From assembly GCF_963082655.1 (NCBI RefSeq), contig NC_081555.1, forward strand, positions 178,586,442 to 178,650,441: a DNA stretch of 64,000 bases, written 5' to 3'. Each line of letters begins with the position of its first letter. The stretch's first letter is position 1. The DNA comes from Stomoxys calcitrans (lineage: Eukaryota; Arthropoda; Insecta; Diptera; Muscidae). The position numbers and the translations under genes are program-made. The notes beneath the pieces were generated by a model that searched no databases, was not told the DNA's origin, and worked only from the letters and a program-made list of their open reading frames with translations. Below, piece by piece: positions 11,293 to 21,905 of the stretch.

Positions 11293-11938
11293 AAGAGATA
11301 TGCGGGTGAGCGATTTTTCAATCACGCTTCCGAAAAAAAAATCGCATGCTCACGCACAATTTTTTTTATGTCGACCCACGTTTACGAGACACTCACGAGT
11401 CACGAGACACTTACGAGACACTCACAAGTCACGAGACACTCACTACTGACGAGAAAGATCACTTTTCAGTGTTGAAAAAATATTTTTCCATGAAGCCAAG
11501 ATATTTCGTTTCATTCGTCTTTAAACATACGGTGTTTTAACGTACAAATATGAATGTATAAAATGTATCATCACTGGATACCCACTGTGTTCATTTCTTT
11601 TTTATGCATCTGTGGACAGAAATGGTTTCTCCTCTTCCATACATTCCAAGTAATGTCAGTGGTCTTGAATTCGTTCACTAAAATACCTTATGAATTGAGA
11701 AGAACTCACAAAAAATTGTGTTTTGGTTATTTTTTAACCGCGGTTCGTGATTTTCTCGTGAGCCGTGGGTGTCTCGTGAACCGTGATTTCCTTGTGAGTA
11801 TGATTTAGCTTACTTACGCTCAGGCCCCAAGAATTATATTTCAATCACGATCACGTGATTATATTTGGATCTCACCCACGAATCTAATGACTGCCGCGTG
11901 ATTCACGCTAGACACTACAACTCACGTGCGCATCTCTA
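11293..11938. mobile_element. hAT-like non-autonomous element with perfect 8-bp duplication
   Basis: GTGGAGGG occurs at 11285-11292 and 11939-11946; the uninterrupted A end has one copy (ATGGTGGAGGGTATA). The termini AAGAGATATGCGGGTGAG and its right-hand counterpart (ends ...GTGCGCATCTCTA) pair imperfectly over about 17 bp and resemble hAT ends. Inside are CACGAGACACTCACGAG-type repeats at 11376-11450 and inverted related repeats at 11745-11800. The middle has no frame I recognise as a transposase. Confidence 0.8.
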
Positions 11939-12050
11939 GTGGAGGGTATAAAAGATTCGGCCCGGCCAAACTTAGCACGCTTTTACTTCTTTTACCATAG
12001 GCAGCTTATGGCCGAAAATGGGCTATATCGAACTACACCATGTTGATGAT

Positions 12051-13587
12051 TTGATCAGACAATTTTGATCAAATAATTCTTTTTTATTTGTTATCCTAAG
12101 GACTTTTCCGACCAAGGGTTAATTATATGCAAAAATTGATTTGCAAAATTCCCTTAATTTGTCAGCCATATCGATAAGGCAGACTTGCAAAACTTTTCAT
12201 TAGATTTGTGTATTAAAAATTTTTCGATGATATATTACGCAACATTTTAAATAGTATTCAATAACAACTTAAAGTTCTTCAACATTTTTAAAAATTACAT
12301 CACATAAAAAGTCATGTCGTACTTCCTTATATTCTGTATCCCAAAAAAGTTGCATTCATTCGAAATTAAAATCTATTATTTACCAGAATTGATGTTGACA
12401 AGTACACACTTGTAATCACGCCTACATAAAAGGATAAATTGAAAGATGCCTTCATATGAATCAGATTTAAAAATCTACAAAGCAACAGAGTTATAATTGA
12501 AAAAAATATTCAAAAACCATAAACCACCACCATATATCCTCATGTCTAAAGGCTATTTCCTACATAAATTTCCCCCTAAGCCAGCTTGACATATTTCCCT
12601 ATTCCACATAAATGACCTGTCACATGGCTAGTTAGGGATAGTGTGGGCCGTTGTCATTATTATCTGAATGCAGTCATTTGCCATCTTTTCGTATGGGCTG
12701 ATTTGCCTTTTGAAAGAAGGAAATCTCATAAAGTTTTATTCTTAAGCTGCCCTAAAAGAAAACAACTCGCATAACTTTCAAGTGTACTTTCCCCAGGAAA
12801 TCAATTTGAAATTTATTTTCTAAACAGGAAAAAAGCCGGAATTTATAAAAAAGAACACACACACACACATACACATACATGTGTATATAGACCTTTTTTG
12901 TAGCATTCTTACATATGAGATACATCAAAAAGGAAATCAATACAAGTGTGTAGTGGAAATGTTTTTGAAATATTCTTCTTATTGAATTCGTTAAATTTTG
13001 TAATGCAAAAACAGGATATGTTTTAAAAGCCCACTGATATAGGACTTATTTTTGGAAGAACACAAATCTGGTCACGCCTTCGAATAAGGGGGCGAGAAAA
13101 TAAGTTGACAATAAATTAAAGTAGTGCAGCTTGGGGAAAATGTTTATTGCTTTATCAACCAGATTCCCACATTCATAAATGGTTCTTGGACCATGCTTTA
13201 TCGTTCTGCCAGAATATCTTGAGCCAAAGGTAATGAACTGAAAAAATTCCATGGTAGAAAGTTTAACATGACACTCAACTTTTACCAGGCAACTATGTGT
13301 GGCATTCCTTTGTGAAATTTGATACCATTTGAGCTGTTCAGGCAAACTGACCAGCCTTAAAGGCTCAAGAATAAACTCTCTATGTAGATATGTAAATAAT
13401 AATTTCATATTGCAAATTCCATCGTTCTTGACAAAGTTGTCCTTTGATGTTTAAACCATTTAACACATGCAGAAATAGAGAATGGAAAAGAAAGTAAAAA
13501 ACAATCCAAAGGAAAAGGAAAACAGAATGCCCAACAAGTCTGTGTTGTCTTTTGTCTGGGCATTGACAAAAAAAAAACTCTAACACA
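12051..13587. other. Mostly single-copy-looking AT-rich DNA
   Basis: It has an (AC)n tract at 12857-12880 and no HINE or LINE motif. A 120-codon minus-strand frame at 13408-13046 (starts MKLLFTYLHREFILEPLRL) has balanced composition, but I recognise no family and see no supporting splice or promoter context. Confidence 0.4.
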
Positions 13588-13733
13588 CTCTCAAGCAAAT
13601 CAAGCAGTGAATTTGTGCATGCATTGTGTTTGTCGGTGTGTAGTGCAGTTCGCTTCAGCCAAAAACTGCTTACTGCACTACACACCCACAAACACAATGC
13701 ATGCACAAATGCACTGCCTGATTTGCTTGAGAG
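13588..13733. repeat. Long near-perfect hairpin (62-bp stem, 22-nt loop)
   Basis: 13588-13649 and 13672-13733 are inverted complements with no gaps and only three mismatches in 62 positions. The arm begins CTCTCAAGCAAATCA and contains TTTGTGCATGCATTGTG. The 22-nt loop starts at 13650. No convincing target duplication flanks it (left TAACACA, right CATTCAG). Options are a tiny foldback MITE, a hairpin-RNA (siRNA) locus or a pre-miRNA-like structure; the stem is longer and more perfect than a typical insect pre-miRNA. Confidence 0.85.
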
Positions 13734-14650
13734 CATTCAGAAAATAAGACAGAGAGCAAGCAAGAGAAAAAAGTGGGCAAAGCCCTGCAAACATTTGGGA
13801 GATAATTTCTCACTCACTCATTGTATTGTCGCTCTTTAGACCACATTTGTATGTGGAGTTAGCGATCTTCGTCCAGCTCCATAGGCCAGCCATCTTGTTC
13901 TGGTCCATGGGACCGACGCCGCCGCAACGTCATGGCCATTGATATATCAAAGGCGCCAATAACTCACCTTGTCATAGCAAGCATCATAGGCACTCAGTAT
14001 TTAAGCAAGATCCGGTGTCCACCGGACACTCACGAAAACTCTCCATTGTACACGACTGCAGTTTTAGCTATTCCGTATGAAGCGTTCCACTATTTCAGCT
14101 AGGCGAGACACTATTTCGACTAAAAATCGATTTCGACTGCGAATGTTCTAAACTTCCTCATAGAAAATGTTTGCAAGGCACTGCAAAATAAACCCAAACG
14201 ATTATAGCTACGTCAGTCAACGTTGTCGTATCACCCCCGTAAGTGACATTGTGAGTGAATACGACGAATTCGCGAATAAAGTCAACAGACAAATATGACT
14301 GCAAATGGTTAAAAAGAGCGGAGAATAGGGAGAATGGAGGGATATTTAGCTGTCATGCTTGTCAAAATGATGAAACGCTGCTAGTCTGACCAAAATACAA
14401 ATGGACATTGTTAATGGAGCAAGAGGAGCAATGCCCATCATAGTCATCATCAACATCATCAGCCAAAATAAATAAAAAAGTTTTGTAGGTCATTTATGTT
14501 TGCCATGGCTTACGGTTGTACTGCAAACCTTTAAAAGTTGAAACTGTTGTGCAATTCGCAAAGACAAAAATATTCTTTAGATCACAATTAAATTCTACAC
14601 ATTCTGAAATTATATGGAAGTACAGTTATATTCTTTATTGTACTGACATT
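13734..14650. other. Unassigned region with GC-rich dyads
   Basis: A more GC-rich stretch at 13850-14060 has a CCACATTTGTATGTGG hairpin at 13842-13857 and the dyad TCCGGTGTCCACCGGA near 14012. It could be the 3' end of a retroelement; no coding motif supports this. The remainder shows nothing recognisable. Confidence 0.35.
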
Positions 14651-14723
14651 GTAGATCGATAGCCGGAGAGTTCCGCATATGCCCCATTCGTCCTCAGATA
14701 TTGAACTTGTTCTTGTTTTGAGG

Positions 14724-14812
14724 AGACCACCGTAGAGGTTAGCATGTCCGCCTTAGACGCTGAATGCCTAGGGACACTTCGCCCTGAATGTGGACATGGA
14801 ATTCATGCCTGG
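14724..14812 (+). mobile_element. SINE head fused to a D-associated module
   Basis: ACCACCGTAGAGGTTAGCATGTCCGCC is the tRNA-like head (A-box region) of the SINE seen complete at 25080-25405, here missing the GCGCA just before GAGGTTAG. After GACGCTGAATGCC it switches to GGGACACTTCGCCCTGAATG...GGAATTCATGCC, a module that at 17045 and 30780 lies before, not after, the SINE body. Confidence 0.55.
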
Positions 14813-16440
14813 TATCGTGTTTGCACCTTAGTACCGGTTTCTGGTAGTCGCGAAAGCCGGCCAATGACATAGGAAATGCTCCAGCGTCTCATCATCTTCC
14901 CCACATGCCCTACACATGCCATCACTTACCGCACCGCTTTTGCTTAAGTGAGCTCGTAGCCCTATGTGTCCCATTATGACACCAAAATCCATACTTACCT
15001 CCTTCTTACTTCCCTTCAGTAATATCCTAATAATATCTCACGATCCGAATCACCCCATAGGATTTTCGCTGTCCTACTTACTGTTTCGCTGTTCCACAGT
15101 GTTACATGCGTGTTTGTCGCCCATGGCCTTAAATCGGACTACGTCGACCCTAAAGGCTTCGGGTTAACCAAGTTTATCGACTGAAGTTCTCTGGCTTCAC
15201 TGCCTAATCGTCTGCCCTTTCATTCCCCCTTATTCGCTTTATGGCCCAGCACCTAAACGATGCGGATTTTGTCATCCTCAGAGAATATGTTAATCTCCTC
15301 CTTACACTCGATGACTGTTCGAGAAATTACCATCCTGGTTGTTATTGCTCTTATGGCCATTTTACTGTACGTAAAGATGTTCACACTCGAGGTCCTCGCT
15401 TTAGTACCACACCACCGCACGCATTCCGTGATCGCCCAGATCTCTGCCTAAAGGACCGTATTATGGTCAGGCAGTCTAAAAAAGATCTCAGTCCCTGGGT
15501 TCTCAATGTAGACTCCCACGGCCACTCTTTTCCCTAGCTTTGATCCATCCGTGTAAAATGATCTTCCAGACGGCAATCCAAGATTTTGCCGCTGGCCATC
15601 AGTGCATTGCATTCGACCTCAAACGTCGTCTCAGATATCCGATCGGAAACCTCTTCCATTCATTCCAGGTTTCCTATCGTCGCCTCGATTATACCGCAAT
15701 GGTATGAGCTGCTTCCATCCTCAATCCACTTTCCCATCGCCTTAAATCTCTTAGCCGCAGTGGCTACCTCACATTTAATCTGTATGTCAATGGGTCGGAA
15801 TCTAGAATAGTCTCCAGCGCCCTAGTGGTCCTCATCGCTCCACCTATGCCAAGACAACATATTCTCTGAACCTGTTGTATGGTCCTTGTGTTGCACTTTT
15901 TCTCCATAGCAGTCCACCAAACTACTGAGGCGTAAGTAAGTATTGGTCTAATCACGCTTCTGTAGGGCCAGTGGACTATCCTCGGATTCATGCCCCATTT
16001 TGAGCCTGCGGCCCATCTACATAGTGTCCAACAACTGTGAGCCTTTCCAATACGCTCCTGAATGTGACACTTCCAATTAAGTATCCTATCCAAAATCACT
16101 CCTTAATATCGAATTCGTTTTATTGAGGAAACGTGGCGCGTTGGTCCACCTTCGTCTTCCTAGTAAACAGGCATATTTCGCTTTTCTCTGGGTTAACATA
16201 GAGACCCCTAGGTCTAGCCCAGTCATATGCCATATGCAAGACCCTTTAGGCCCTTCTGCATAGCTGGTTCAGATCCTTACCCCTAAGAAGTATTATAACT
16301 TCGTGTGCATAGTAGACGGGTTCAAATCCCTCTTCGTCCGTAATAAGTTATTTATGGTGGTCACCCAAAGATGTGGCGATAAAATGCCACCCTGTGGCGT
16401 GCCCTGGGCAACCTCTTATATTGTAATTATGCCCGCAATT
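14813..16440 (-). pseudogene. RNase-H-type non-LTR retrotransposon (LOA/I-like) ORF2, decayed and 5'-truncated
   Basis: Read on the minus strand: RT motif GTPQGGILSPHLW (16403-16386 region); the catalytic box reads YAHEV at 16311-16297 where YADDV is expected; then NPEKSEICLFTRKTKVDQR. 16099-15764 gives an open stretch from MILDRILNWKCHIQERIGKAH through KWGMNPRIVHW to RTIQQVQRICCLGIGGAMRTT, a typical post-RT region. GNERADD at 15227-15207 is an RNase H signature. A C-terminal MCRACGEDDETLEHFLCHW zinc knuckle lies at about 14924-14868. Several frameshifts and stops separate these blocks and the catalytic Asp pair is lost, so it is inactive. The 5' part ends where D-type sequence begins. The clade is inferred from RT followed by RNase H and the Cys/His end. 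Confidence 0.85.
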
Positions 16441-17000
16441 TATACACCTGTTGGATATCAGATTCGTATTCTACTCGCAAATACCTTTCATTTGAGTCCC
16501 ATATTGCTATGGTCGGTAAATATGCCCGATTTAGGGGTGTTTTGGGGCTTGGGGTAGTCCCCCTAATACTTGGTCCGACAATTGGATATCAGATACGTTT
16601 TCTTATCCTAAATACCTTTCATTTGAGTCCCATTTTGTCGTGAGTAGTCTAAATATATTTTAGGTAAGTTTTAAGGTGGGACAACCCCCCTAGGTACCCC
16701 ATCCGAAATTTGGATACCACATTTTTATTTTTAGGGTACTATATGAGAGCACACAAAATTTCGCTTAAATCGCAACACCCATCTCCGAGATCTGGCGTGT
16801 CTGAAAATTAGGGTAAGGGAGAGAGTCCGCCCCCCTTCAGATATCAAAAAATTTAGTACCCTATTTTCACCACGGGGTCATTATGCACCATCTGTGAAAA
16901 TTTCAAGAAAATCGGTTTAGCCGTTTCTGAGTCTATAAGGAACACACAAACATACAAACAAACACAAATTGATTTTTATGTATAAGACTAGCCGAACCGG
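16441..17000. mobile_element. D-type element, reverse of the 3.3-kb copy
   Basis: Contains GGATATCAGATTCGTATTCTACTC, TTTCATTTGAGTCCCATATTG, TTTTGGGGCTTGGGGTAGTCCCCC, ACCACGGGGTCATTATGCACC and GAAAATCGGTTTAGCCGTTTCTGAGTC. These are the 3346-4808 motifs in inverse order. It abuts the truncated LINE at 16440 and ends in TGTATAAGACTAGCCGAACC. Confidence 0.65.
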
Positions 17001-17385
17001 GCCCGCTTCGAGGCGCCTTCTATAACTCTCTAATATCTTTTTAGGGTGGGGACACTTCGCCCTGAATACGGATATCAAATTCCTGCCATTGTAGCCTATG
17101 ACGCTGAACGCCTTAGAATCCTGTTGAGAACATCAGACAAATCGGTGTTTATCCCCTCTTAATGTTGGCGACATTTGCGAGGTACAATGCCATGCATGGT
17201 CATTTAAAAAAATTTCCCCAAAGAGGTGTCGCACTACGGGATGCCATTCGGACTCGCCTATAAAAAAGTCCCTTGTCATTGAGTTTAAACTTGAATCGGA
17301 AAGCACTCATTGATGTGTGAGAATTTGCCCCTTCTCGATTCCTGGTGGTAATGTTGTTCCTTAGGATAATTTTCTCATAAGGGGA
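17001..17385 (+). mobile_element. D-terminal module fused to headless SINE
   Basis: CCGGGCCCGCTTCGAGGCGCC and GGGTGGGGACACTTCGCCCTGAAT are followed directly by TATGACGCTGAACGCC and the SINE body (TTCCCCAAAGAGGTGTCGCAC, GACTCGCCTATAAAAAAG, GCACTCATTGATGTGTGAGAA). The SINE's tRNA-like head (A box) is absent. The same junction appears at 30716-31020. Confidence 0.65.
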
Positions 17386-17548
17386 GGGATGGCACCCTAG
17401 ACATAACGACTTAAATATGGATATCAAATTCGAGCTGCACTTCCAAATCTCTTTCATTTGAGCCCCATGTTGCCATGGCCGGTAAATATGAACCGTTTGA
17501 AGGGTCTTTTGGGGCTGGCGCGGCCATCGGCACTTTGTACTGAAAATA

Positions 17549-19383
17549 TTGGGTTGCCCAAAAAGTAATTGCGGATTTTTTAAATGAAAGTAAATGCATT
17601 TTTAATAAAACTTGGAATGAACTTTAATCAAATATACTTTTTTTACACTTTTTATACCCACCACCGAAGGATGGGGGTATATTCATTTTGTCATTCCGTT
17701 TGCAACACATCGAAATATCCATTTCCGACCCTATAAAGTATATATATTCTTGATCAGCGTAAAAATCTAAGACGATCTAGACATGTCCGTCCGTCTGTCC
17801 GTCTGTCTGTTGAAATCACGCTACAGTCTTTAAAAATAGAGCTATTGAGCTGAAATTTGGCACAGATTCTTTTTTTGTCCATAAGCAGGTTAAGTTCGAA
17901 GATGGGCTATATTTTGATATAGCTCCCATATAGACCGATCCGCCGATATAGGGTCTTAGGCTCATAAAAGCCACATTTATTATCCGATTTTGTAGAAATT
18001 TAGGAAAGTGAGTTGTGTTATGCCCTTCGACATCCTTTGTCAATTTGGCTCAGATCGCTGCAGATTTGGATATAGCTGCCATATAGACCGATCCTCCGAT
18101 TTAGGGTCTAAGGCCCATAAAAGTCACATTTATGGTCCGATTTCGCTGAAATTTAGGACAGTGAGTTGTGTTAGGCCCTTCGACATCCTTTGTCAATTTG
18201 GTCCAGATCGGTTCAGATTTGGATATAGCTGCCATATAGACCGATCCTCCGGTTTAGGGTCTTAGGCCCACAAAAGCCACATTTATTATCCGATTTTGAT
18301 GAAATTCGGGGCAGTGAATTGTGTAAGGCCCATCGACATCCTTCGTTAATTTGGCTCGGTCCAGATTTGGATATAGCTGCCATATAGATCGATCCTCCGA
18401 TTTATGGTGTAAAGCCCATAATAGCCACATTCTTTATCCGATTTTGCTGAAATTTGGGACAGTGAGATGTGTTAGGCCCTTTGACATATTTCTTCAATTT
18501 GGTCCAGATCGGTTCAAATTTGGATATAGCTGCCATATAGACCGATTTCTTGATTTATGGTTTTGGGCCCATAAAATGCTCATTTATTGCCCGATGTCCC
18601 CGAAATTTGGAACAGTGAGTTAAGTAAAGCCCCTTGACATACTTCTGCAATATCGCACAGATCGGTCCAGATTTGGATATAGCTGCCATATAGACCGATA
18701 TCTAAGTTTTAAGTTTTGGGGCCATAAAAGACGCATTTATTGTCCGATGTCGCTGAAATTTGAGACAGTGAGTTTGGTTAGGCTCTTCGACGTCCTTCTT
18801 CAATTTTGCCCAGATCAGTCTAGATTTGAATATAGCTACCATATAGACCGATCTCTGGATTTAAGGTTTAGGGCCCATAAAAGAGGCATTTATTGTCCGA
18901 CTTCGCCGAAATTTGGGACCGTGCTTAATGTTAGGCTCTTCGACATGTTAATGCAACTTGGCCCAAATCGGTCCAGATTTGGATATAGCTGCCATGTAGA
19001 CCGATATCTCGATTTAAAGTCTTGGCCCCATAAAAGGCGCATTTATAATCCGATTTCACTGAAATTTGACACAGTGACTTATGTTCGGCTTTTCGACATC
19101 CGTGTCGTATATAGTTCAGATCGGTATGAGGTATATGAGTATAAGGTATGAAATTTTCACCGAATTTTTATGAAAGGTGGTTTACATATATACCCGAGGT
19201 GGTGGGTATCCAAAGTTCGGCCCGGCCGAACTTAACGCCTTTTTACTTGTTTTCTAAAGCAAGCTAAAAGTAACAGCTGATAACTGACAGAAGAAAGAAT
19301 GCAATTACAGAGTCACAAGCTGTGAAAAAATTTGTCAACGCCGACTATATGAAAAATCCGCAATTACTTTTTGGGCAACCCAA
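17549..19383. mobile_element. Mariner-type MITE carrying an internal HINE insertion
   Basis: Perfect 32-bp terminal inverted repeats beginning TTGGGTTGCCC, flanked by TA on both sides (17547-17548, 19384-19385). Without the family B insertion it is about 232 bp and matches the intact copy at 49709-49944 in opposite orientation, including TAACAGCTGATAACTGACAG. No transposase; it would need a Tc1/mariner enzyme in trans. Confidence 0.9.
17650..19252 (+). mobile_element. Complete HINE-like element, family B, inside the mariner MITE
   Basis: Canonical order is fully visible: TTTTTATACCCACCACCGAAGG; conserved block with TTTGTCATTCCGTTTGCAAC and ATATATATTCTTGATCAGCG; short GTCY tract (GTCCGTCCGTCTG, 17787-17810); about eight units with GGATATAGCTGCCATATAGACCG; GGTGGTGGGTATCC; palindrome TTCGGCCCGGCCGAA; end CGCCTTTTTACTTGTTTT. 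The empty site is provided by the second MITE copy (ACTTTTTTTCTAAAGC). Confidence 0.88.
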
Positions 19384-20135
19384 TAAAAGAAAAGCCCCAT
19401 TTTTAGTTTCCAGTTTGTGGCTTTCTTGCATTGTGGCCTTTTTTCATACAGCCGAGGAGAAATGAGGGAGATGGAATTTTGTACTTTCGAAACTTCGGCC
19501 TTTATTGGCAGCGGAAATGAAGTTCAGTTTATGGGGATGCTTTAGGGCGTACCCCAAAACACTTGGATCCAAAATTGGATATTAAATACGTTTTCTACTC
19601 CCAAATATCTTTCATTTCAGTCCCATATTGTCATAATGAGTCATATAACCCATTTGACGTATCTTTAGGAGGAAAGGCGTCACAATGGCATTTTAATGTC
19701 ATAATCGTTATCAACTCCCTAATATCTTTCATTTGAGTCCCAAACAGCCATGGTCGGCTAATATGCCCTTTTGGGGGTATTTGGGGGTGGGCGACCTCCC
19801 ATTACTTGGACCTAATTTTGTATGCCATACTTGTAATCTACTGTCGAATACTTTTCATTTGAGGCCCATATTGATATGAACATCGAAAATATCTGTTAGG
19901 AGGAGTTTTTGTGTTGGGGAGGAGGTACTTGGACCCAAATTTTAATACGACATTCGTTTTCTAGTCTCCAATACCTTTCATTGTATACCAATATTGTGCC
20001 TATCGGTCCACTTTTGGTTTTGGATGGCGTTGTTGGGATAAGGGGGAAGGATCGCCCCCATCCGATATCTAAAAATTATATAGCCTATGTTTCCTTCCAG
20101 ACCAACCTACACCATCTGTGATAATTTCAAGATAA

Positions 20136-21872
20136 TCGGACTTCTTTCTTCATCAATTTATTATCATTTTATTTTGCTCATATGGGTCTTCTACTTCCCC
20201 AACTTCCTCGTTGATATCTTTATAGGACCCCTTATGGTTCATAATGACTTCCCAGAATAGATTATTTATCTCCTTGATTTGACTTTCGCGCAATCTTTTG
20301 GCGTCTTCCAGCAAACCTTTATTACTAAGTTCTTCCAGCTCTATTATATTCATACCTTGACGCGTTAATTCTTACACGGTAATGCTGAAATTTGATATGT
20401 GAAATACGTTAATGGCTTCAAACCAAACCAGCCAGATTGCTTTAATTGTATAGGCATTTGTGTTAATTATTCACCAAAATGAGACTACGATTCGGAATTC
20501 GTTAAATTTCTTCCTTATTGGGTGAGAATTGTACGCCAAATGATTCGCTTATCTTAAAGGTGTACTGGTTTCAGTAAAATTAGTCGAGTCACAGCTCTTC
20601 CATTTAAATTCTAAGCGTATCATCTTGTCGTAATGATTTGTAAATTTGATAGCAGCACCAAACTGAAGACATTGCAGGAAGAAGGGAGCAATGAAGCACA
20701 GACTACCAGTCACTAAGGCAATGGGAAAGCACAAGGAAAAAAATATTCTAATGCTGCCGTCAAAGTGAACGATTGAAGCGGTGGAAAGCTGACAAGTGCA
20801 TTTCATAACGATAATAATTCAAAAGATTTTGCAATTTAGTCGTGCCAAAGGACAACAAACAATAAAATGGAGCAGGCCGACGAATGAGCAGTGACAGCAG
20901 TATCACCATATCTCAAAAGACCAGCAATGCTGCCTTGGTTACCAACAACAAGCAAAAAGTCTTCCCTACCATCATCGTCATCATTTCCATAGTGATAAGA
21001 ATTGCACTCACCAGCGACCTAGTCATAGCTCAGTTACTTGAGCCACCGTAAGTTGAGAGACGGTTGATATGTCAAAGGACTTGTTACTGCATGCATTCAC
21101 CTTCTTGCTTTTATCTCTACCTAGTAGGCTTCCTATTATTCGCTTCCTCTGCCATCGCGCTAGCTTTGTTTGAAACGAAAGGACTGCAAGAAGTAAAAGA
21201 AGCAAAAACTATTTGACGAAAGAAATTCAAAGCCTCAAGAAGATTATCATTAAGAAATGTAAAATGAGACCCCACAACTTGCAATTGCTTTCAACTAACC
21301 GACCACAGAGGGACGAAATTTTGCCATGTGAATGCAACACTCGGCCAATTCAATCGCATACTGGCATGAATAAAGGCATGGAATAGAAAAAATTATCTTT
21401 AAAAACTTCTTTTATTTACGGCATTGATTTCACTCTCAATATTTTCCGTAGCCTTGGTTTTGAGTTTGAAAACTTTCGTAAAATTTCTGTCTTTAAAAGC
21501 ATCATTGCCTTATACATGATGCGGTTAACGCACACTAGGTTTCTGGGTGCTTGGAAATGAGTTCATATTTGATTCAATACCTTTAATCGAATGATGATGA
21601 AAATGAGTTTGATAGTCGTCGTTAGGTGAATTTTTACTCACAATGGTGGATTTAAGCCAATTCGCCGCAAGTACTAAAACTCTGCAAAACACACACTCTC
21701 TCCACAAAAAACCCAATGAGAAAGAGAGGCAGAGAGAAGCAACGTATTCAGCAAATTCTCAGGCATGCGTAGAAAACCTTTAGAAAGCATACTGCAGCAC
21801 GTCGCTGTTCTGCCAAGTCCTCAGCAGCCAAGGACGTCACAGTGGCTGTGCAAAGTTTTTGCTCTCCCTCTC

Positions 21873-21905
<33 letters not shown>

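Larger units (their letters stand above)
7636..11993 (+). mobile_element. Chimeric HINE: family B 5' part joined to family A 3' part
   Basis: The left end is B-type (TTTTATACTCACCACCAAAGGAT, conserved block, GTCY tract near 7780-7810), followed by B-like tandem units to about 10604. At about 10605-10640 there is a second, decayed GTCC tract followed by the family A block (GGCACGCTAACTTTCGAAG, TAGGTCGGTTGGGATTGTAAATGG), then A-type units. The right end is A-type (GGAGGGTATAAAAG, TTCGGCCCGGCC, CTTAGCACGCTTTTACTTC). The B end lacks its hairpin and the A part lacks its 5' terminus. Two hAT-like elements interrupt it. Because one split B remnant flanks the whole, it arrived as a chimera or was fused by later deletion. 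Confidence 0.6.
7596..12050 (+). mobile_element. Family B HINE remnant split by a 4.36-kb insertion
   Basis: Bases 7596-7635 (CTTTAAAAATGAAGACATTG...GCACAGATT) and 11994-12050 (CCATAGGCAGCTTATGGCC...ATGGGCTATATCG) are the two halves of one continuous stretch seen uninterrupted in other family B copies (compare 17830-17915). The intervening 7636-11993 block therefore entered at the T-run between them. The flanks of the remnant are too degraded to find its ends. Confidence 0.6.
17390..20135. mobile_element. D-type element split by a mariner MITE
   Basis: D motifs (ATATCAAATTC, TTTCATTTGAGCCCCATGTTGCC) run up to 17546 and resume after 19385 (CAAAATTGGATATTAAATACG, CATTTCAGTCCCATATTGTC, further units to about 20135, ending AATTTCAAGATAATCGG). 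A short non-D stretch (19386-19540) follows the MITE, so the original may have been damaged around the insertion. Confidence 0.6.

Noticed and set aside
18008..19151. Series of similar frames with CHIDRSSDL / FGYSCHIDR repeats, also at 29-30 kb, 45 kb and 52-54 kb
   Set aside because: The same frames appear wherever the 153-bp (multiple of three) unit occurs, on either strand, and break at every indel. They reflect repeat structure, not a repeat protein.
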